Assembly: GCF_014656135.1 (NCBI RefSeq)
Contig: NZ_BNBV01000015.1
Span: 62,001 to 126,000 of the forward strand
Direction: 5' to 3'
Origin: Streptomyces thermodiastaticus
GTDB lineage: Bacteria; Actinomycetota; Actinomycetes; Streptomycetales; Streptomycetaceae
DNA length: 64,000 nucleotides
This document shows positions 8,420-18,315 of this stretch, one piece after another (the stretch's first letter is position 1; every line of letters starts with the position of its first letter). Under the pieces are notes generated by a model. That model was given only the letters and a program-made list of their open reading frames with translations, did not search any database and was not told where the DNA came from. A program made the position numbers and the translations under genes.

Positions 8420-9414
8420 GCGCTCCCGGCATCTCCGTCGTGATCTGCGTCTACACCGAGGACCGCTGGGAGGACATCCTCGCGGCGGTCTCCTCGGTGC
8501 GGGCGCAGTCCCGGCCGGCCCTGGAGACGCTGCTGGTCGTCGACCACAACACGGCGCTTCTGGAGCGGCTGCGCAGCCAGTACAAGGAGGCGGACGACGT
8601 GCGGGTGCTGCCCAACGCGGGCCCGCGCGGACTGTCCGCCGGCCGCAACACCGGCATCGCGGCCAGCCGCGGCGAGATCGTCGCCTTCCTCGACGACGAC
8701 GCCGTGGCCGAACGGGACTGGCTGCGCCACTTCGCCGGGCACTACGCCGACCCGCGGGTGATGGCGGTGGGCGGCCGGACCGTGCCGGTGTGGGCGTCGC
8801 GCCGGCGGCCCGCCTGGTTCCCGGAGGAGTTCGACTGGGTGGTCGGCTGCACCTACCGGGGGCTGCCGCCCGGCACGGTCCGGGTGCGCAACGTCCTCGG
8901 CGGCAACGCCTCCTTCCGGCGCAGCGCCTTCCACGTGGCGGGCGGTTTCGCCACCGGCATCGGCCGGGACGGGGACAAGCGCCCGCTGGGCTGCGAGGAG
9001 ACGGAGCTGTGCATCCGGCTCACCCGGGCCCGGCCGGACGCGGTCCTGCTGATCGACGACCGGGCGGTCATCCACCACCGGGTGCCCGGCGACCGCGAAC
9101 GGTTCCGTTACTTCCGCACCCGCACCTACGCCGAGGGCCTGTCCAAGGCGCTGGTGGCGCGCAGCGTCGGCGCGGCCCAGGGGCTCGAGTCCGAACGCCG
9201 CTACACCACACGGGTGCTGCCCGCGGGCGTGGTCCGCGGGCTGTGGGACGCGCTGCTGGCCCGGCCGGGCGGTGCGGGGCGGGCCGGCGCGATCGTCGCC
9301 GGGCTGCTGACGACGGCAGGCGGCTACGCCGTCGGCAGCCTGCGCGCCCGCCGGGGCGGCACCCGCTTCCAGGTGGTCCGCATCGAGGACGGCGAGGGGG
9401 AAGAGACAAGATGA
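8416..9414 (+). CDS. family 2 glycosyltransferase
   Basis: A 332-residue GT-A glycosyltransferase: ISVVICVYTEDRW at the start, VVDHNTALLERL, the glycine-rich GPRGLSAGRNTGI, and the metal-binding FLDDDAVAERDW at about residues 93-104. Later EETELCIRLTRAR supplies the usual ED/Q-x-x-R-W-like acceptor motif region. The start is a TTG overlapping the previous stop by four bases and preceded by GGGGGAG. The gene ends with an ATGA overlap with the deacetylase. Predicted to add a sugar to a growing cell-surface polysaccharide. Confidence 0.9.
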   Translation: MSAPGISVVICVYTEDRWEDILAAVSSVRAQSRPALETLLVVDHNTALLERLRSQYKEADDVRVLPNAGPRGLSAGRNTGIAASRGEIVAFLDDDAVAERDWLRHFAGHYADPRVMAVGGRTVPVWASRRRPAWFPEEFDWVVGCTYRGLPPGTVRVRNVLGGNASFRRSAFHVAGGFATGIGRDGDKRPLGCEETELCIRLTRARPDAVLLIDDRAVIHHRVPGDRERFRYFRTRTYAEGLSKALVARSVGAAQGLESERRYTTRVLPAGVVRGLWDALLARPGGAGRAGAIVAGLLTTAGGYAVGSLRARRGGTRFQVVRIEDGEGEETR

Positions 9415-10214
9415 ACGCACCCGTGCCGGTGCTCATGTACCACGCGGTGGCCCGGGAGCCGAACGAGGCCACGCGCGCTCTGTCGGTGTCGCCGGAGGCG
9501 TTCGCCGAACAGATGGCGGTGCTGGAGGACCTGGGCCGCCATCCGGTCACCACCGCGGAACTGGCCGCGCACTGGCGGTCCGGCGGCCGCTCACCGCTGC
9601 CCGAGAACCCGGTGCTGATCACCTTCGACGACGGGTACGAGGGCGTGCACCGCCACGCCCTGCCGTCGCTGGCCAAGCACAACTTCACCGCCACCCTGTT
9701 CGTCTCGACGGGCTGGCTGCGCGGGGCCTACGACACCGGCGGCGGCCTGGACACGATGCTGGACTGGGACCAGGTGCGTGACCTGGCGGCCGGCGGGGTG
9801 GAGATCGGCGGGCACAGCCATACCCACCCGCAGCTCGACCAGCTCGACGACGACGCCTTGTGGTCGGAGCTGATCCGCTGCAAGGAGATCGTCACCGCCG
9901 AACTGGGCACCGCGCCGGTCTCGTTCGCCTATCCGTACGGCTACTCCGACCGCAGGGTGCGCCGGCGGGTGAGGGCGGCCGGCTACCGCCAGGCGCTCGC
10001 CGTCGGCAACGGCCTGGCGCGCCGCGCGCAGGGGCCGTACGCCCTCCAGCGGCTCACCGTGCGCCGTTCCACCACCACCGAGGAGTTCGCCCGGCTGGTG
10101 CAGGGCCGGGCGACAGCCCGGACCTTCGCCGTGGACCGGGCCCTCACCAAGGGCTACGCCCTGGTCCGCAGAGCCCGACAGGTCCGCCGGAAGGCCATCC
10201 GTACCCGTGTCTGA
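9411..10214 (+). CDS. polysaccharide deacetylase (NodB/CE4 family)
   Basis: A 267-residue carbohydrate esterase. The NodB motifs are visible: motif 1 TFDDGYEG at about residue 70 (catalytic base and metal Asp), motif 2 HSHTHPQL at about residue 138 (metal histidines), and motif 3 with SFAYPYGYSD. There is no signal peptide, so it acts in the cytoplasm or is released without one; N-deacetylation of an acetylamino sugar in the precursor is the family activity. ATG at 9411 overlaps the previous stop by four bases, and its own end overlaps the flippase gene by eight bases, which argues for a fixed stoichiometry. Confidence 0.9.
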   Translation: MNAPVPVLMYHAVAREPNEATRALSVSPEAFAEQMAVLEDLGRHPVTTAELAAHWRSGGRSPLPENPVLITFDDGYEGVHRHALPSLAKHNFTATLFVSTGWLRGAYDTGGGLDTMLDWDQVRDLAAGGVEIGGHSHTHPQLDQLDDDALWSELIRCKEIVTAELGTAPVSFAYPYGYSDRRVRRRVRAAGYRQALAVGNGLARRAQGPYALQRLTVRRSTTTEEFARLVQGRATARTFAVDRALTKGYALVRRARQVRRKAIRTRV

Positions 10215-13200
10215 CACGACGACCACCACAGAGGCATCGGCCACCGCATCCCAGCCGCCCGAGCAGCCGCGGCGCCGGCTGCGCCTGCTCGGACGGGGCC
10301 GCTCGCCCGGCGGCAACCAGCTGTTCCGCAACGCGTACGCGCTGATGCTCAACACCGGGATCTCCGCGGTGCTGGGCCTCGGCTTCTGGCTGGTCGCCGC
10401 CCGCTACTACACCGACGACGCCGTCGGCCAGGGCTCGGCCGCCATCGCGGCCATGAAGTTCCTGGCCGGGCTGACCGCGGTCACGCTCACCGGCGCCCTG
10501 GCCCGTTTCATCCCGGTCTCCGGGCGGGCGACCGGCCGGCTGATCGCCCGGACGTACGCGGGCAGTTGCCTCGTCGTGGCGCTGGCGGCGGCGGTGTTCC
10601 TGCTCACCCTGGACACCTGGGGTCCGTCCTACCGCTTCCTGCACGGCCTGACCCATGGGCTCGGGTTCATGGTGGCGGTGATGGCCTGGAACCTGCTGAC
10701 CCTGCAGGACGGGGTGCTCACCGGGCTGCGCAGCGCGACCTGGGTGCCGGTGGGCAACACCGTGTTCTCGGCGGTGAAGCTGGCGCTGCTGGTGCTGCTG
10801 GCCGCGGCGATCCCGACGGCCGGTGTGTTCGTCTCCTGGGTGGCCGCGATCGCCACCTCGGTGGTGCCGCTGGGCTGGCTGGTCTTCCGGCGTCTGGTGC
10901 CCCGCCACGTCAAGGCCACCGAGGGGCACGCGACCGCGCCGACGCTGAGGGAGATGGGCCGGTTCCTGGCCGGTGACTACACCGGCTCGCTGTTCTCCCT
11001 CGCGGTGACCTACCTGGTCCCGGTGATCATCGCCTCGCAGGTCAGCTCCGCGGACAACGCCTACTTCTACATCACCACCACCATCGGCGGCACCGTCAAT
11101 CTGCTCGCCGTCAACATGGGCGCCTCGCTCACCGTGGAGGGCTCGCACGACCCGGCGCGGCTGGCCGCCAACACCCGGGCGGCGCTGCTGCGCATGGCCC
11201 GGATCATGGTGCCGGTCTGCGGTGTGCTGTTCCTGCTGGCGCCGCAGATCCTGCACGTCTTCGGCGAGGGCTATGCGCAGGCCGCCACCCCGCTGCTGCG
11301 CTGGTTCGCGGTCGGGGCACTGCTGCGGGTGGTGATGGAGACGTACTTCGCGGTGCTGCGGGCGCGCAGCCGTACCGCCGGGCTGGCCTGGCTGCAGGGC
11401 CTGCTGTGCGTGCTGGTGCTGGGGCTGACGCTGCTGCTGCTGCCCCGGATGGGCCTGACCGGCGCCGGTGTCGCGGAGATCTCCAGCCTCGCGGTGATCG
11501 TCGCGATCGCCACGCCCAGGCTGTACCGGATCCTGCGGGCCGCGCCCGCGGCCGCTGCGGCCGAGGCACCGGCGAAGGAGGCCGGCGCGGGCACGGACGC
11601 GGCCGGCGGCGCCGTAGAGGAGCAGCGGACCGAGCTGGTCCGCTCCGCCACTCCGGCGCTGGGCGTCCACATCGACTTCGACCACGTGGAGCGCCGGCCC
11701 GACGTCCGGCCCGGGCCGGGCACCCCGCCCACGGGCGTCACCGTGCCGGGTCCCGGGCAGCCGGACGTGCCGGACGCGCCCTTCACCACCGCCGAACGCG
11801 CGGTGCTGCCCGACCCGCCGGCCGTCCGGGAGGAACGGGCGGCCGTCGCCGAGGCGGCGGTGCACGGCGAGCCGGGCCCCCACCGCCCGCAGCCCGGGCC
11901 GGACGCCGCAGCACGGCCCGCGGCCGACGCCGGGGCCGCCGGGACTCCCCCGAGCTCCTGGCGGCAGCGGCTGCTGCCCACCCGCGCCGGAGTCGTCCTC
12001 GGCTGTCTGCTGATCGCGGCGCTGCTGCTGTACTGGGTCCCCGCCGTCCGGCTCGGCGACGGCGACCTGGACCGGATGGGCGGGCTCGGCCTGATCTCGG
12101 TGCTGCCGCTGCCGACGCTGGCCGGCGCGGCGCTGCTGGTCACGGTGTTCGCCGCGCTGCTGTGGCTCCGCCGCGAGCACCGGACGCTGCTGCTGGTGAC
12201 GCTGCTGGCCACGGTGGTGTCGCTGCACGCGCTGCCGGCGGTGATCGAGACCGAGCCGCGGTTCGCGACCGCCTGGCAGCACCTGGGATTCCTCGACTAC
12301 GTCGACCGCACCGGCACCGCCGTCCCGGACCTGGACGCCCGCTGGAGCTGGCCCGGGTTCTTCGCGGTGGCCGCGTTCGCCGCGCGGGCCTGCGGGCTGA
12401 GCGACCTCACCGAGGTCATCCGCTGGTGGCCGATGACCATTCAGCTGCTGTATCTGGCGCCGATGTTCCTGCTGGCCCGGTCGCTGCGGGCGAGCTGGCG
12501 GGCCCGCTGGACCGGCGTGTGGATCTTCGTGCTCGGCGGCTGGGTGGGCCAGGACTACTTCTCGCCGCAGGGCTTCACGTTCCTGCTCTATCTGGTGTTC
12601 GTGGCGATCCTGCTGGTCTGGTTCCGGCCGCCGCGGATGCTGTGGGCGTCGGTGCGTCCCGGGGAGGCGGAGGTCGAGCCGGCCGGGCGGCGGCAGCGTG
12701 CGGTGCTGCTGGTCGTGCTGATCGGGCTGTTCACGGCCACCGTCCCCGCCCACCAGCTCACCCCGTTCGTGATGCTGGGCGTGGCGGCGGTGCTGGTGCT
12801 GACCGGCCGGTCGGAGCTGCGCGGGCTGCCGCTGCTGTGCGGGGTGATGGTGCTGTTCTGGCTCGGTTTCATGGCCGAGCCGTACTGGTCGGGGCACTTC
12901 GACGAGCTGTTCGGCGGGGTCGGCGGCATCGGCAGCAACGTCTCGACGTCGGTCTCGGGCCGTATCGAGGGCGGCGACCCCACGCACCAGCTGGTGCTGT
13001 ACGCACGGGTGCTGCTGGCCGGGACGGTGCTGCTGCTGGCCTGCTGGGGCTGGTGGAGGCGGCGCGAGCACAAGTACCGGGAGCGTTCGCTGCTGGTGCT
13101 CGTCTGCGTGCCGTTCCTCGGTTTCGGTCTGCAGTCCTACGGCGGCGAGATGGCGCTGCGGGTGTTCATGTTCGCCCTGCCCGGGGCGGCGCTGCTGGCC

Positions 13201-13992
13201 GCGCTGGCGCTGTTCCCGCGTGCCGGGGTCACCGCCGAGGAACGGCAGAAGGACCGGGTGAGCCTGGCCCCGCTCGCCGCGCTGCTGACCGGGCTGCTGC
13301 TCATGGGCGGCTTCCTGGTGGCCCGGTGGGGCAACGAGCCGTTCGAGCGGATCCGGCCCGGCGAGGTCGCGGCGATGGAGTACGTCTACGCCCACGACAA
13401 GCCGACGGTCCGGGTGCTGTGGCTGAGCAGCGACACGGTGGACAACGTCACGCCGGCCATGCCGTGGGGCGCGCGGGACATGGAGCGCGTCGACTACCGG
13501 CCGACCCTGGCACCGGCCGACCCGGTGCTGGTGGGCGGCCTGGTCAAGGCGCTCAAGGACGCCGGCCCGAACTCGTATCTGATGATCAACAAGAGTCAGG
13601 TGACGTATCTGCGGCTGGACGCGGGCTACTCGCCCACCTGGGAGTCGCGTCTGGTGCGGAACCTGGACCAGCGGCCGGAGCTGAAGAAGGTCCTCGCCAA
13701 CGACGACGTGACGATGTACGCGCTGCGCACCCCGCCGTCCGGTGAGGTGCCCCAGCCGGCTCCCGGTCCGGCCGGCCCGAAGGTGACGTGGACGCCGTGG
13801 TCGGTGGCCGGCGGGGTGGCGGCGCTGGTGCTGGTCGTGCTGCTGGCCGCCCGTGAGGTCGTCCGCGTCGCGGTGCGGCCGGGGGTGCGTCAGCTGCGGT
13901 GGCTGCAGGGCAGTTTCTGGTTCTCGCTGCCGCTGCTGGCCCTGCTGATCGCCTCGGTGGTGCAGCGGTTCTGGACCATGGGCCGGACCTGA
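10207..13992 (+). CDS. fused polysaccharide flippase (MOP superfamily) and polytopic glycosyltransferase-like protein
   Basis: A 1261-residue protein. Residues about 35-455 form a 12-14 segment Wzx/MVF-type lipid-linked saccharide exporter (NAYALMLNTGISAVLG at its start). Residues about 460-595 are a Pro/Ala/Glu-rich hydrophilic linker. Residues about 600-1060 contain at least ten further membrane segments, arranged like GT-C glycosyltransferases or polymerases, followed by an exposed domain (about 1070-1180) and two final membrane helices. No stop or frameshift interrupts the 3.8 kb reading frame. GTG start overlaps the deacetylase gene by eight bases. Flipping the repeat unit and then transferring or polymerising it outside is the natural reading; the second half has no motif I can assign with certainty. 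Confidence 0.8.
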   Translation: MSDTTTTTEASATASQPPEQPRRRLRLLGRGRSPGGNQLFRNAYALMLNTGISAVLGLGFWLVAARYYTDDAVGQGSAAIAAMKFLAGLTAVTLTGALARFIPVSGRATGRLIARTYAGSCLVVALAAAVFLLTLDTWGPSYRFLHGLTHGLGFMVAVMAWNLLTLQDGVLTGLRSATWVPVGNTVFSAVKLALLVLLAAAIPTAGVFVSWVAAIATSVVPLGWLVFRRLVPRHVKATEGHATAPTLREMGRFLAGDYTGSLFSLAVTYLVPVIIASQVSSADNAYFYITTTIGGTVNLLAVNMGASLTVEGSHDPARLAANTRAALLRMARIMVPVCGVLFLLAPQILHVFGEGYAQAATPLLRWFAVGALLRVVMETYFAVLRARSRTAGLAWLQGLLCVLVLGLTLLLLPRMGLTGAGVAEISSLAVIVAIATPRLYRILRAAPAAAAAEAPAKEAGAGTDAAGGAVEEQRTELVRSATPALGVHIDFDHVERRPDVRPGPGTPPTGVTVPGPGQPDVPDAPFTTAERAVLPDPPAVREERAAVAEAAVHGEPGPHRPQPGPDAAARPAADAGAAGTPPSSWRQRLLPTRAGVVLGCLLIAALLLYWVPAVRLGDGDLDRMGGLGLISVLPLPTLAGAALLVTVFAALLWLRREHRTLLLVTLLATVVSLHALPAVIETEPRFATAWQHLGFLDYVDRTGTAVPDLDARWSWPGFFAVAAFAARACGLSDLTEVIRWWPMTIQLLYLAPMFLLARSLRASWRARWTGVWIFVLGGWVGQDYFSPQGFTFLLYLVFVAILLVWFRPPRMLWASVRPGEAEVEPAGRRQRAVLLVVLIGLFTATVPAHQLTPFVMLGVAAVLVLTGRSELRGLPLLCGVMVLFWLGFMAEPYWSGHFDELFGGVGGIGSNVSTSVSGRIEGGDPTHQLVLYARVLLAGTVLLLACWGWWRRREHKYRERSLLVLVCVPFLGFGLQSYGGEMALRVFMFALPGAALLAALALFPRAGVTAEERQKDRVSLAPLAALLTGLLLMGGFLVARWGNEPFERIRPGEVAAMEYVYAHDKPTVRVLWLSSDTVDNVTPAMPWGARDMERVDYRPTLAPADPVLVGGLVKALKDAGPNSYLMINKSQVTYLRLDAGYSPTWESRLVRNLDQRPELKKVLANDDVTMYALRTPPSGEVPQPAPGPAGPKVTWTPWSVAGGVAALVLVVLLAAREVVRVAVRPGVRQLRWLQGSFWFSLPLLALLIASVVQRFWTMGRT

Positions 13993-13998
13993 GGGGCG

Positions 13999-14031
13999 TG
14001 ACGCGTCCGCCTCTGTGCGGCGGGCGCGTCA
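13999..14031. terminator. bidirectional hairpin between the flippase and glycoside hydrolase genes
   Basis: Thirteen-base arms (TGACGCGTCCGCC / GGCGGGCGCGTCA, one G-U wobble) with a seven-base loop, between two convergent genes. Confidence 0.65.
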
Positions 14032-14068
14032 GCAGCGGGTGCGGCGGCCGGTGAGGTGGCCGGGCGGT

Positions 14069-15490
14069 TCACCGCTCGAGCCACCTCACCTCGTAGGCCT
14101 GCATCGCGAAGCGCCGGCCGTCGACCTGGGCGCTGATCGCCCGGTCGAGGGTGTTGACCACCAGGACGGTGTCGTCGTCGGCCAGGACGCGGACGTTGGG
14201 CACGTCGTCCGGGGCGACGGAGACACTGCGGTACGTGGTGCCGGGCGGGAAGGCGCGGCTGAACCGGGTGAGCAGGTCGTACAGGGGCAGGGGCCGGCCG
14301 CCGTCGGCGCTGTCGGTGGGGGTCCACAGGCAGCCGGGGCAGTCGGTGCCCTTCTCCTCCTCCGGGTTCCAGTAGAAGCCGGTGGTGGCGCCGCCCTTGG
14401 CCATGGCGATCATTCCGGCGGCCTGGACGGCGACCCGGTGCGGCTCGGACCATTCCTTGCGGTCGTCGTTGCCGTCGGCGGGTTCGACGTAGTACTCGGC
14501 CCACCACAGCGGCAGGCCGCGCGTCTGCTGCCGCACCCACCGCCCGACGGCCGTCAGCTTGTCCGTGGCGGCGAACTCGTCGGGCAGCAGCTCGTCGTCC
14601 TTGGTGTAGCTGGAGCCGTCGACGACCACGAAGTCGGCGCCCGCCTTGTGCGTGTTCCAGTAGGTGAAGGCGTCCAGGACCCGCTGGTCCATGGCGCCCC
14701 ACGGGCCGCGCACCGCGGTGGAGGCGTACTGCGTCTGCCGCGGGTCGACGCTGTCCATGACGAGGTACGGCCCGCCCACCATGATCTTCGGGTTCACCTG
14801 TTTGAGCGCCCGGTAGACCAGGTTGTACAGCTCGGTGTACCCCTCGTAGTCCCAGCGGTCGGCGGTGTCGTTCCAGAAGCCCTTGAACTCGTTCCAGACG
14901 ATGAAGTGGCGTACGTCCGGGTAGCGGCGGGCCACGGTCGCGGCGAGCGCGGCGTAGTCCCTGTAGTGGTCCGGTGTCGGGGCGGTCTCCAGGGCCTGCT
15001 GGCTCCAGTCGGTGGTGTCCGCGCCGGGGCGGCCGCCCTTCATCCAGTCCGGTGCGCAGCACAGGGTGATCACCGGGGTGGCGCCGGAGGCGCGCATGAA
15101 GTCCACCCGGCGGTCCAGCGCGGCGAAGTCGTAGCGTCCCTTCACCGGCTCGGGGTTGTCGGCGCCCCAGCCCATGATGGCCTGGTTCTGCGGCAGTCCG
15201 GCGTTCTTCGCCAGCATCGCGGCGACCCGGTCCGTGGCGGCGCCGCTGCCCTCGTCGGCACTGAACTGGGTGTGCGTGAACCCCCATCCGACGGACGGCT
15301 CGTCCGCGTGGCGCGGCGGTCCGGGTGTGCCGTGCACCCTGGCCCCGTCGCGTGTCGTGCCCTCGGTGCTCGGATCGCCCGGCAGCGTGGCGACCAGCGC
15401 CACCACCAGGGCCACCACGGCCGCGCCCACCCCGAGCAGCGCGGTGAGCCGCCACCGCCCCGCCCCCGTGTCCCACCCATGACGTCCCAT
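14069..15490 (-). CDS. membrane-anchored GH39-like glycoside hydrolase
   Basis: A 473-residue protein with an N-terminal signal anchor (hydrophobic residues about 14-36) and an extracytoplasmic (beta/alpha)8 domain. IVWNEFKGFW gives the acid/base Glu after Asn expected of clan GH-A enzymes, and LPLWWAEYYVEP about 170 residues later gives the likely nucleophile Glu. This pattern fits GH39-like hydrolases, some of which (PslG type) sit in exopolysaccharide clusters and trim the polymer. It is convergent with the exopolysaccharide operon and separated by a shared terminator. The ATG at 15490 gives a proper basic-hydrophobic N-terminus. Substrate unknown. Confidence 0.75.
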   Translation of the reverse strand: MGRHGWDTGAGRWRLTALLGVGAAVVALVVALVATLPGDPSTEGTTRDGARVHGTPGPPRHADEPSVGWGFTHTQFSADEGSGAATDRVAAMLAKNAGLPQNQAIMGWGADNPEPVKGRYDFAALDRRVDFMRASGATPVITLCCAPDWMKGGRPGADTTDWSQQALETAPTPDHYRDYAALAATVARRYPDVRHFIVWNEFKGFWNDTADRWDYEGYTELYNLVYRALKQVNPKIMVGGPYLVMDSVDPRQTQYASTAVRGPWGAMDQRVLDAFTYWNTHKAGADFVVVDGSSYTKDDELLPDEFAATDKLTAVGRWVRQQTRGLPLWWAEYYVEPADGNDDRKEWSEPHRVAVQAAGMIAMAKGGATTGFYWNPEEEKGTDCPGCLWTPTDSADGGRPLPLYDLLTRFSRAFPPGTTYRSVSVAPDDVPNVRVLADDDTVLVVNTLDRAISAQVDGRRFAMQAYEVRWLER

Positions 15491-15622
15491 CACCCACCAC
15501 AGTACGGGCGGAATGAGCGCTTCGGGCAGGGTTCGGCCAGGATCGGGGCGCACCCGCGCGACACGGGTCGTGCGCGGTGGAAACCGGGTGCGTCCGGCCC
15601 CCCGGTGACGGATCATGACGGC

Positions 15623-16717
<1,095 letters not shown>

Positions 16718-16819
16718 GGACGGGGAGGGCGCGGGTGAGGCACCGGTGACCTGCTGCGCGGGCGCGCTCCGTCCGGCCGTACGGTGCCTCGATGAGGGAT
16801 CCGGTGTTTTGATGGAGGT

Positions 16820-17593
16820 ATGACCCTGTTCGTCGGAACGTCCGGCTGGCAGTACAAGGACTGGCGCGGGGTGCTGTACCCGGAGGGCTGTCCCACTCGG
16901 CTGTGGCTGGAGGAGTACGCCGCCGCGTTCGCCACGGTGGAGTGCAACAACGCGTTCTACCGGCTGCCGGCGCGGGAGACCTTCGAGGCGTGGCGCGACC
17001 GGGTGCCGCCGGGCTTCGTCGTCGCGGTCAAGGCGAGCCGCTTCCTCACCCACGTCAAACGGCTGAAGGACCCCGAGGAGCCGGTGGAGCGGCTGATGAC
17101 GCGGGCGGCGGGCCTGGGCGACCGGCTCGGTCCCGTGCTGCTGCAGCTGCCGCCGACGCTCCGCGCCGATGCCGGCCTGCTGGACGCCTGCCTGGCGTGC
17201 TTCCCGCCGGGCACCCGCGTCGCGGTGGAACCGCGCCACGAGTCGTGGTGGACCCCGCGCATCCGCGGCGTCCTCGAAGGGCGGGGTGCCGCGCTGTGCT
17301 GGGCCGACGTCCAGGCCCGCCCGGTCACCCCGCTGTGGCCCACCGCCGGCTGGGGCTACGTCCGCTTCCACGAGGGCCGCGCCACGCCGTGGCCGCGCTA
17401 CGGGCAGCGGTCCCTGGAGTCCTGGGTGGACCGTGTCGCGACCGCCTGGCCGGACGTGCCGGACGTGTACGTGTACTTCAACAACGACCCCGGGGGCGCG
17501 GCGGTGCGGGACGCGGTGGTGTTCGCCCGGGCGGCACGGCGCGCGGGCCTGACGGTGACCCGCACGCCGGAGACGGTACCGGCGCCCGGCTGA
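16820..17593 (+). CDS. DUF72 (YecE-like) protein
   Basis: A 257-residue TIM-barrel-like protein of the widespread DUF72/YecE family: FVGTSGWQYKDW at the N-terminus, ECNNAFYRLP around residue 42, FVVAVKASRFLTH, LGPVLLQLPP, and a C-terminal YVYFNNDPGGAAV. Family length is matched. The biochemical function of DUF72 proteins is not established. The gene is monocistronic and is followed by the 26-base repeats near 17650-17750. Confidence 0.9.
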   Translation: MTLFVGTSGWQYKDWRGVLYPEGCPTRLWLEEYAAAFATVECNNAFYRLPARETFEAWRDRVPPGFVVAVKASRFLTHVKRLKDPEEPVERLMTRAAGLGDRLGPVLLQLPPTLRADAGLLDACLACFPPGTRVAVEPRHESWWTPRIRGVLEGRGAALCWADVQARPVTPLWPTAGWGYVRFHEGRATPWPRYGQRSLESWVDRVATAWPDVPDVYVYFNNDPGGAAVRDAVVFARAARRAGLTVTRTPETVPAPG

Positions 17594-17649
17594 CACCGGC
17601 GTGGGCGGGCGTGTGCCGACACCGGCGTGCGCGGTGTCGCGCCCGGTGC

Positions 17650-17750
17650 CGCCTGCCGCGCACAGGCCGTATGGCCGCCTACCGCGCACAGGCCGTATGG
17701 CCGCCTGCCGCGCACAGGCCGTGTGGCCGGCTACCGCGCGTAGGCCGCGC
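17650..17750. repeat. 26-base tandem repeat, about 3.5 copies
   Basis: Copies of CGCACAGGCCGTATGGCCGC-type sequence recur at a strict 26-base period (anchors CACAGGCC at 17661, 17687 and 17713; a degenerate one near 17739). Each unit contains the self-complementary GGCCGTATGGCC. The array lies between the DUF72 and GntR 3' ends and its last copy runs into the end of the GntR gene. Confidence 0.75.
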
Positions 17751-18102
17751 GCAGCGCGTCGCGGACCGCGGCGAGCGCCGCCTCCTCCTCCAGCCCGAGC
17801 CGGCGCACCCGCTCGGCGTAGGCCTGCGCGGCCTCGGCCGCCTGACGCTCGGCGGCCGAGCCGGCCGCGGCCACGAAGGTGCCGTTGCGGCCGCGCGTCT
17901 CGATCACGCCGTCGCTCTCCAGCGCCCGGTAGGCCTTGGCGACCGTGTTGGCCGCCAGCCCCAGCGACTCGGCGAGCGCACGCACCGTGGGCAGCCGGTA
18001 CCCCACCGGCAGTGCTCCCGAGCGCGCCTGCTCGGAGATCTGCGCCCGCACCTGCTCGTAGGGGGGCGTTACACCGTCCTTGATCCGGATCTGCAAGGTC
18101 AC
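17731..18102 (-). CDS. GntR-family regulator, YtrA-like short form
   Basis: A 123-residue winged-helix repressor: PPYEQVRAQISEQARSG, then LPTVRALAESLGLAANTVAKAYRALESDGVIETRGRNGTF. The remaining 50 residues are a short Ala/Glu-rich helical dimerisation tail, as in the YtrA subfamily, which usually controls ABC transporters. The GTG at 18102 starts at the conserved TLQIRI segment; longer upstream reading is GC-rich non-coding. No transporter lies next to it, so its target is not evident. Its 3' end overlaps the 26-base repeat array, so the last residues (AAYAR) may vary among strains. Confidence 0.85.
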   Translation of the reverse strand: MTLQIRIKDGVTPPYEQVRAQISEQARSGALPVGYRLPTVRALAESLGLAANTVAKAYRALESDGVIETRGRNGTFVAAAGSAAERQAAEAAQAYAERVRRLGLEEEAALAAVRDALRAAYAR

Positions 18103-18315
18103 GGTGCGATTGTCGCGCACACCCGGGGTCTTGGCGGTGCGGGGCGGCGGGGGTGCGGTCGCCGCCCGGGCGGCGGTCGGGAGGCGGTCGGGAGGCGGTC
18201 GGGAGGCCCGGCGCCGTGACCGTCGTGATCGCTGCGGCCGGCACGACGGGCGCGACGGGGCGCGGCCCGGAAATTCGGAGGCGGTGCGCGGGTGTCCTGC
18301 GTAGCCTGCGCCGCC

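Noticed and set aside
10144..13395. Very long minus-strand frame opposite the flippase gene
   Set aside because: Shadow of the plus-strand gene caused by extreme GC third-position bias; its sequence is low-complexity His/Gln/Arg.
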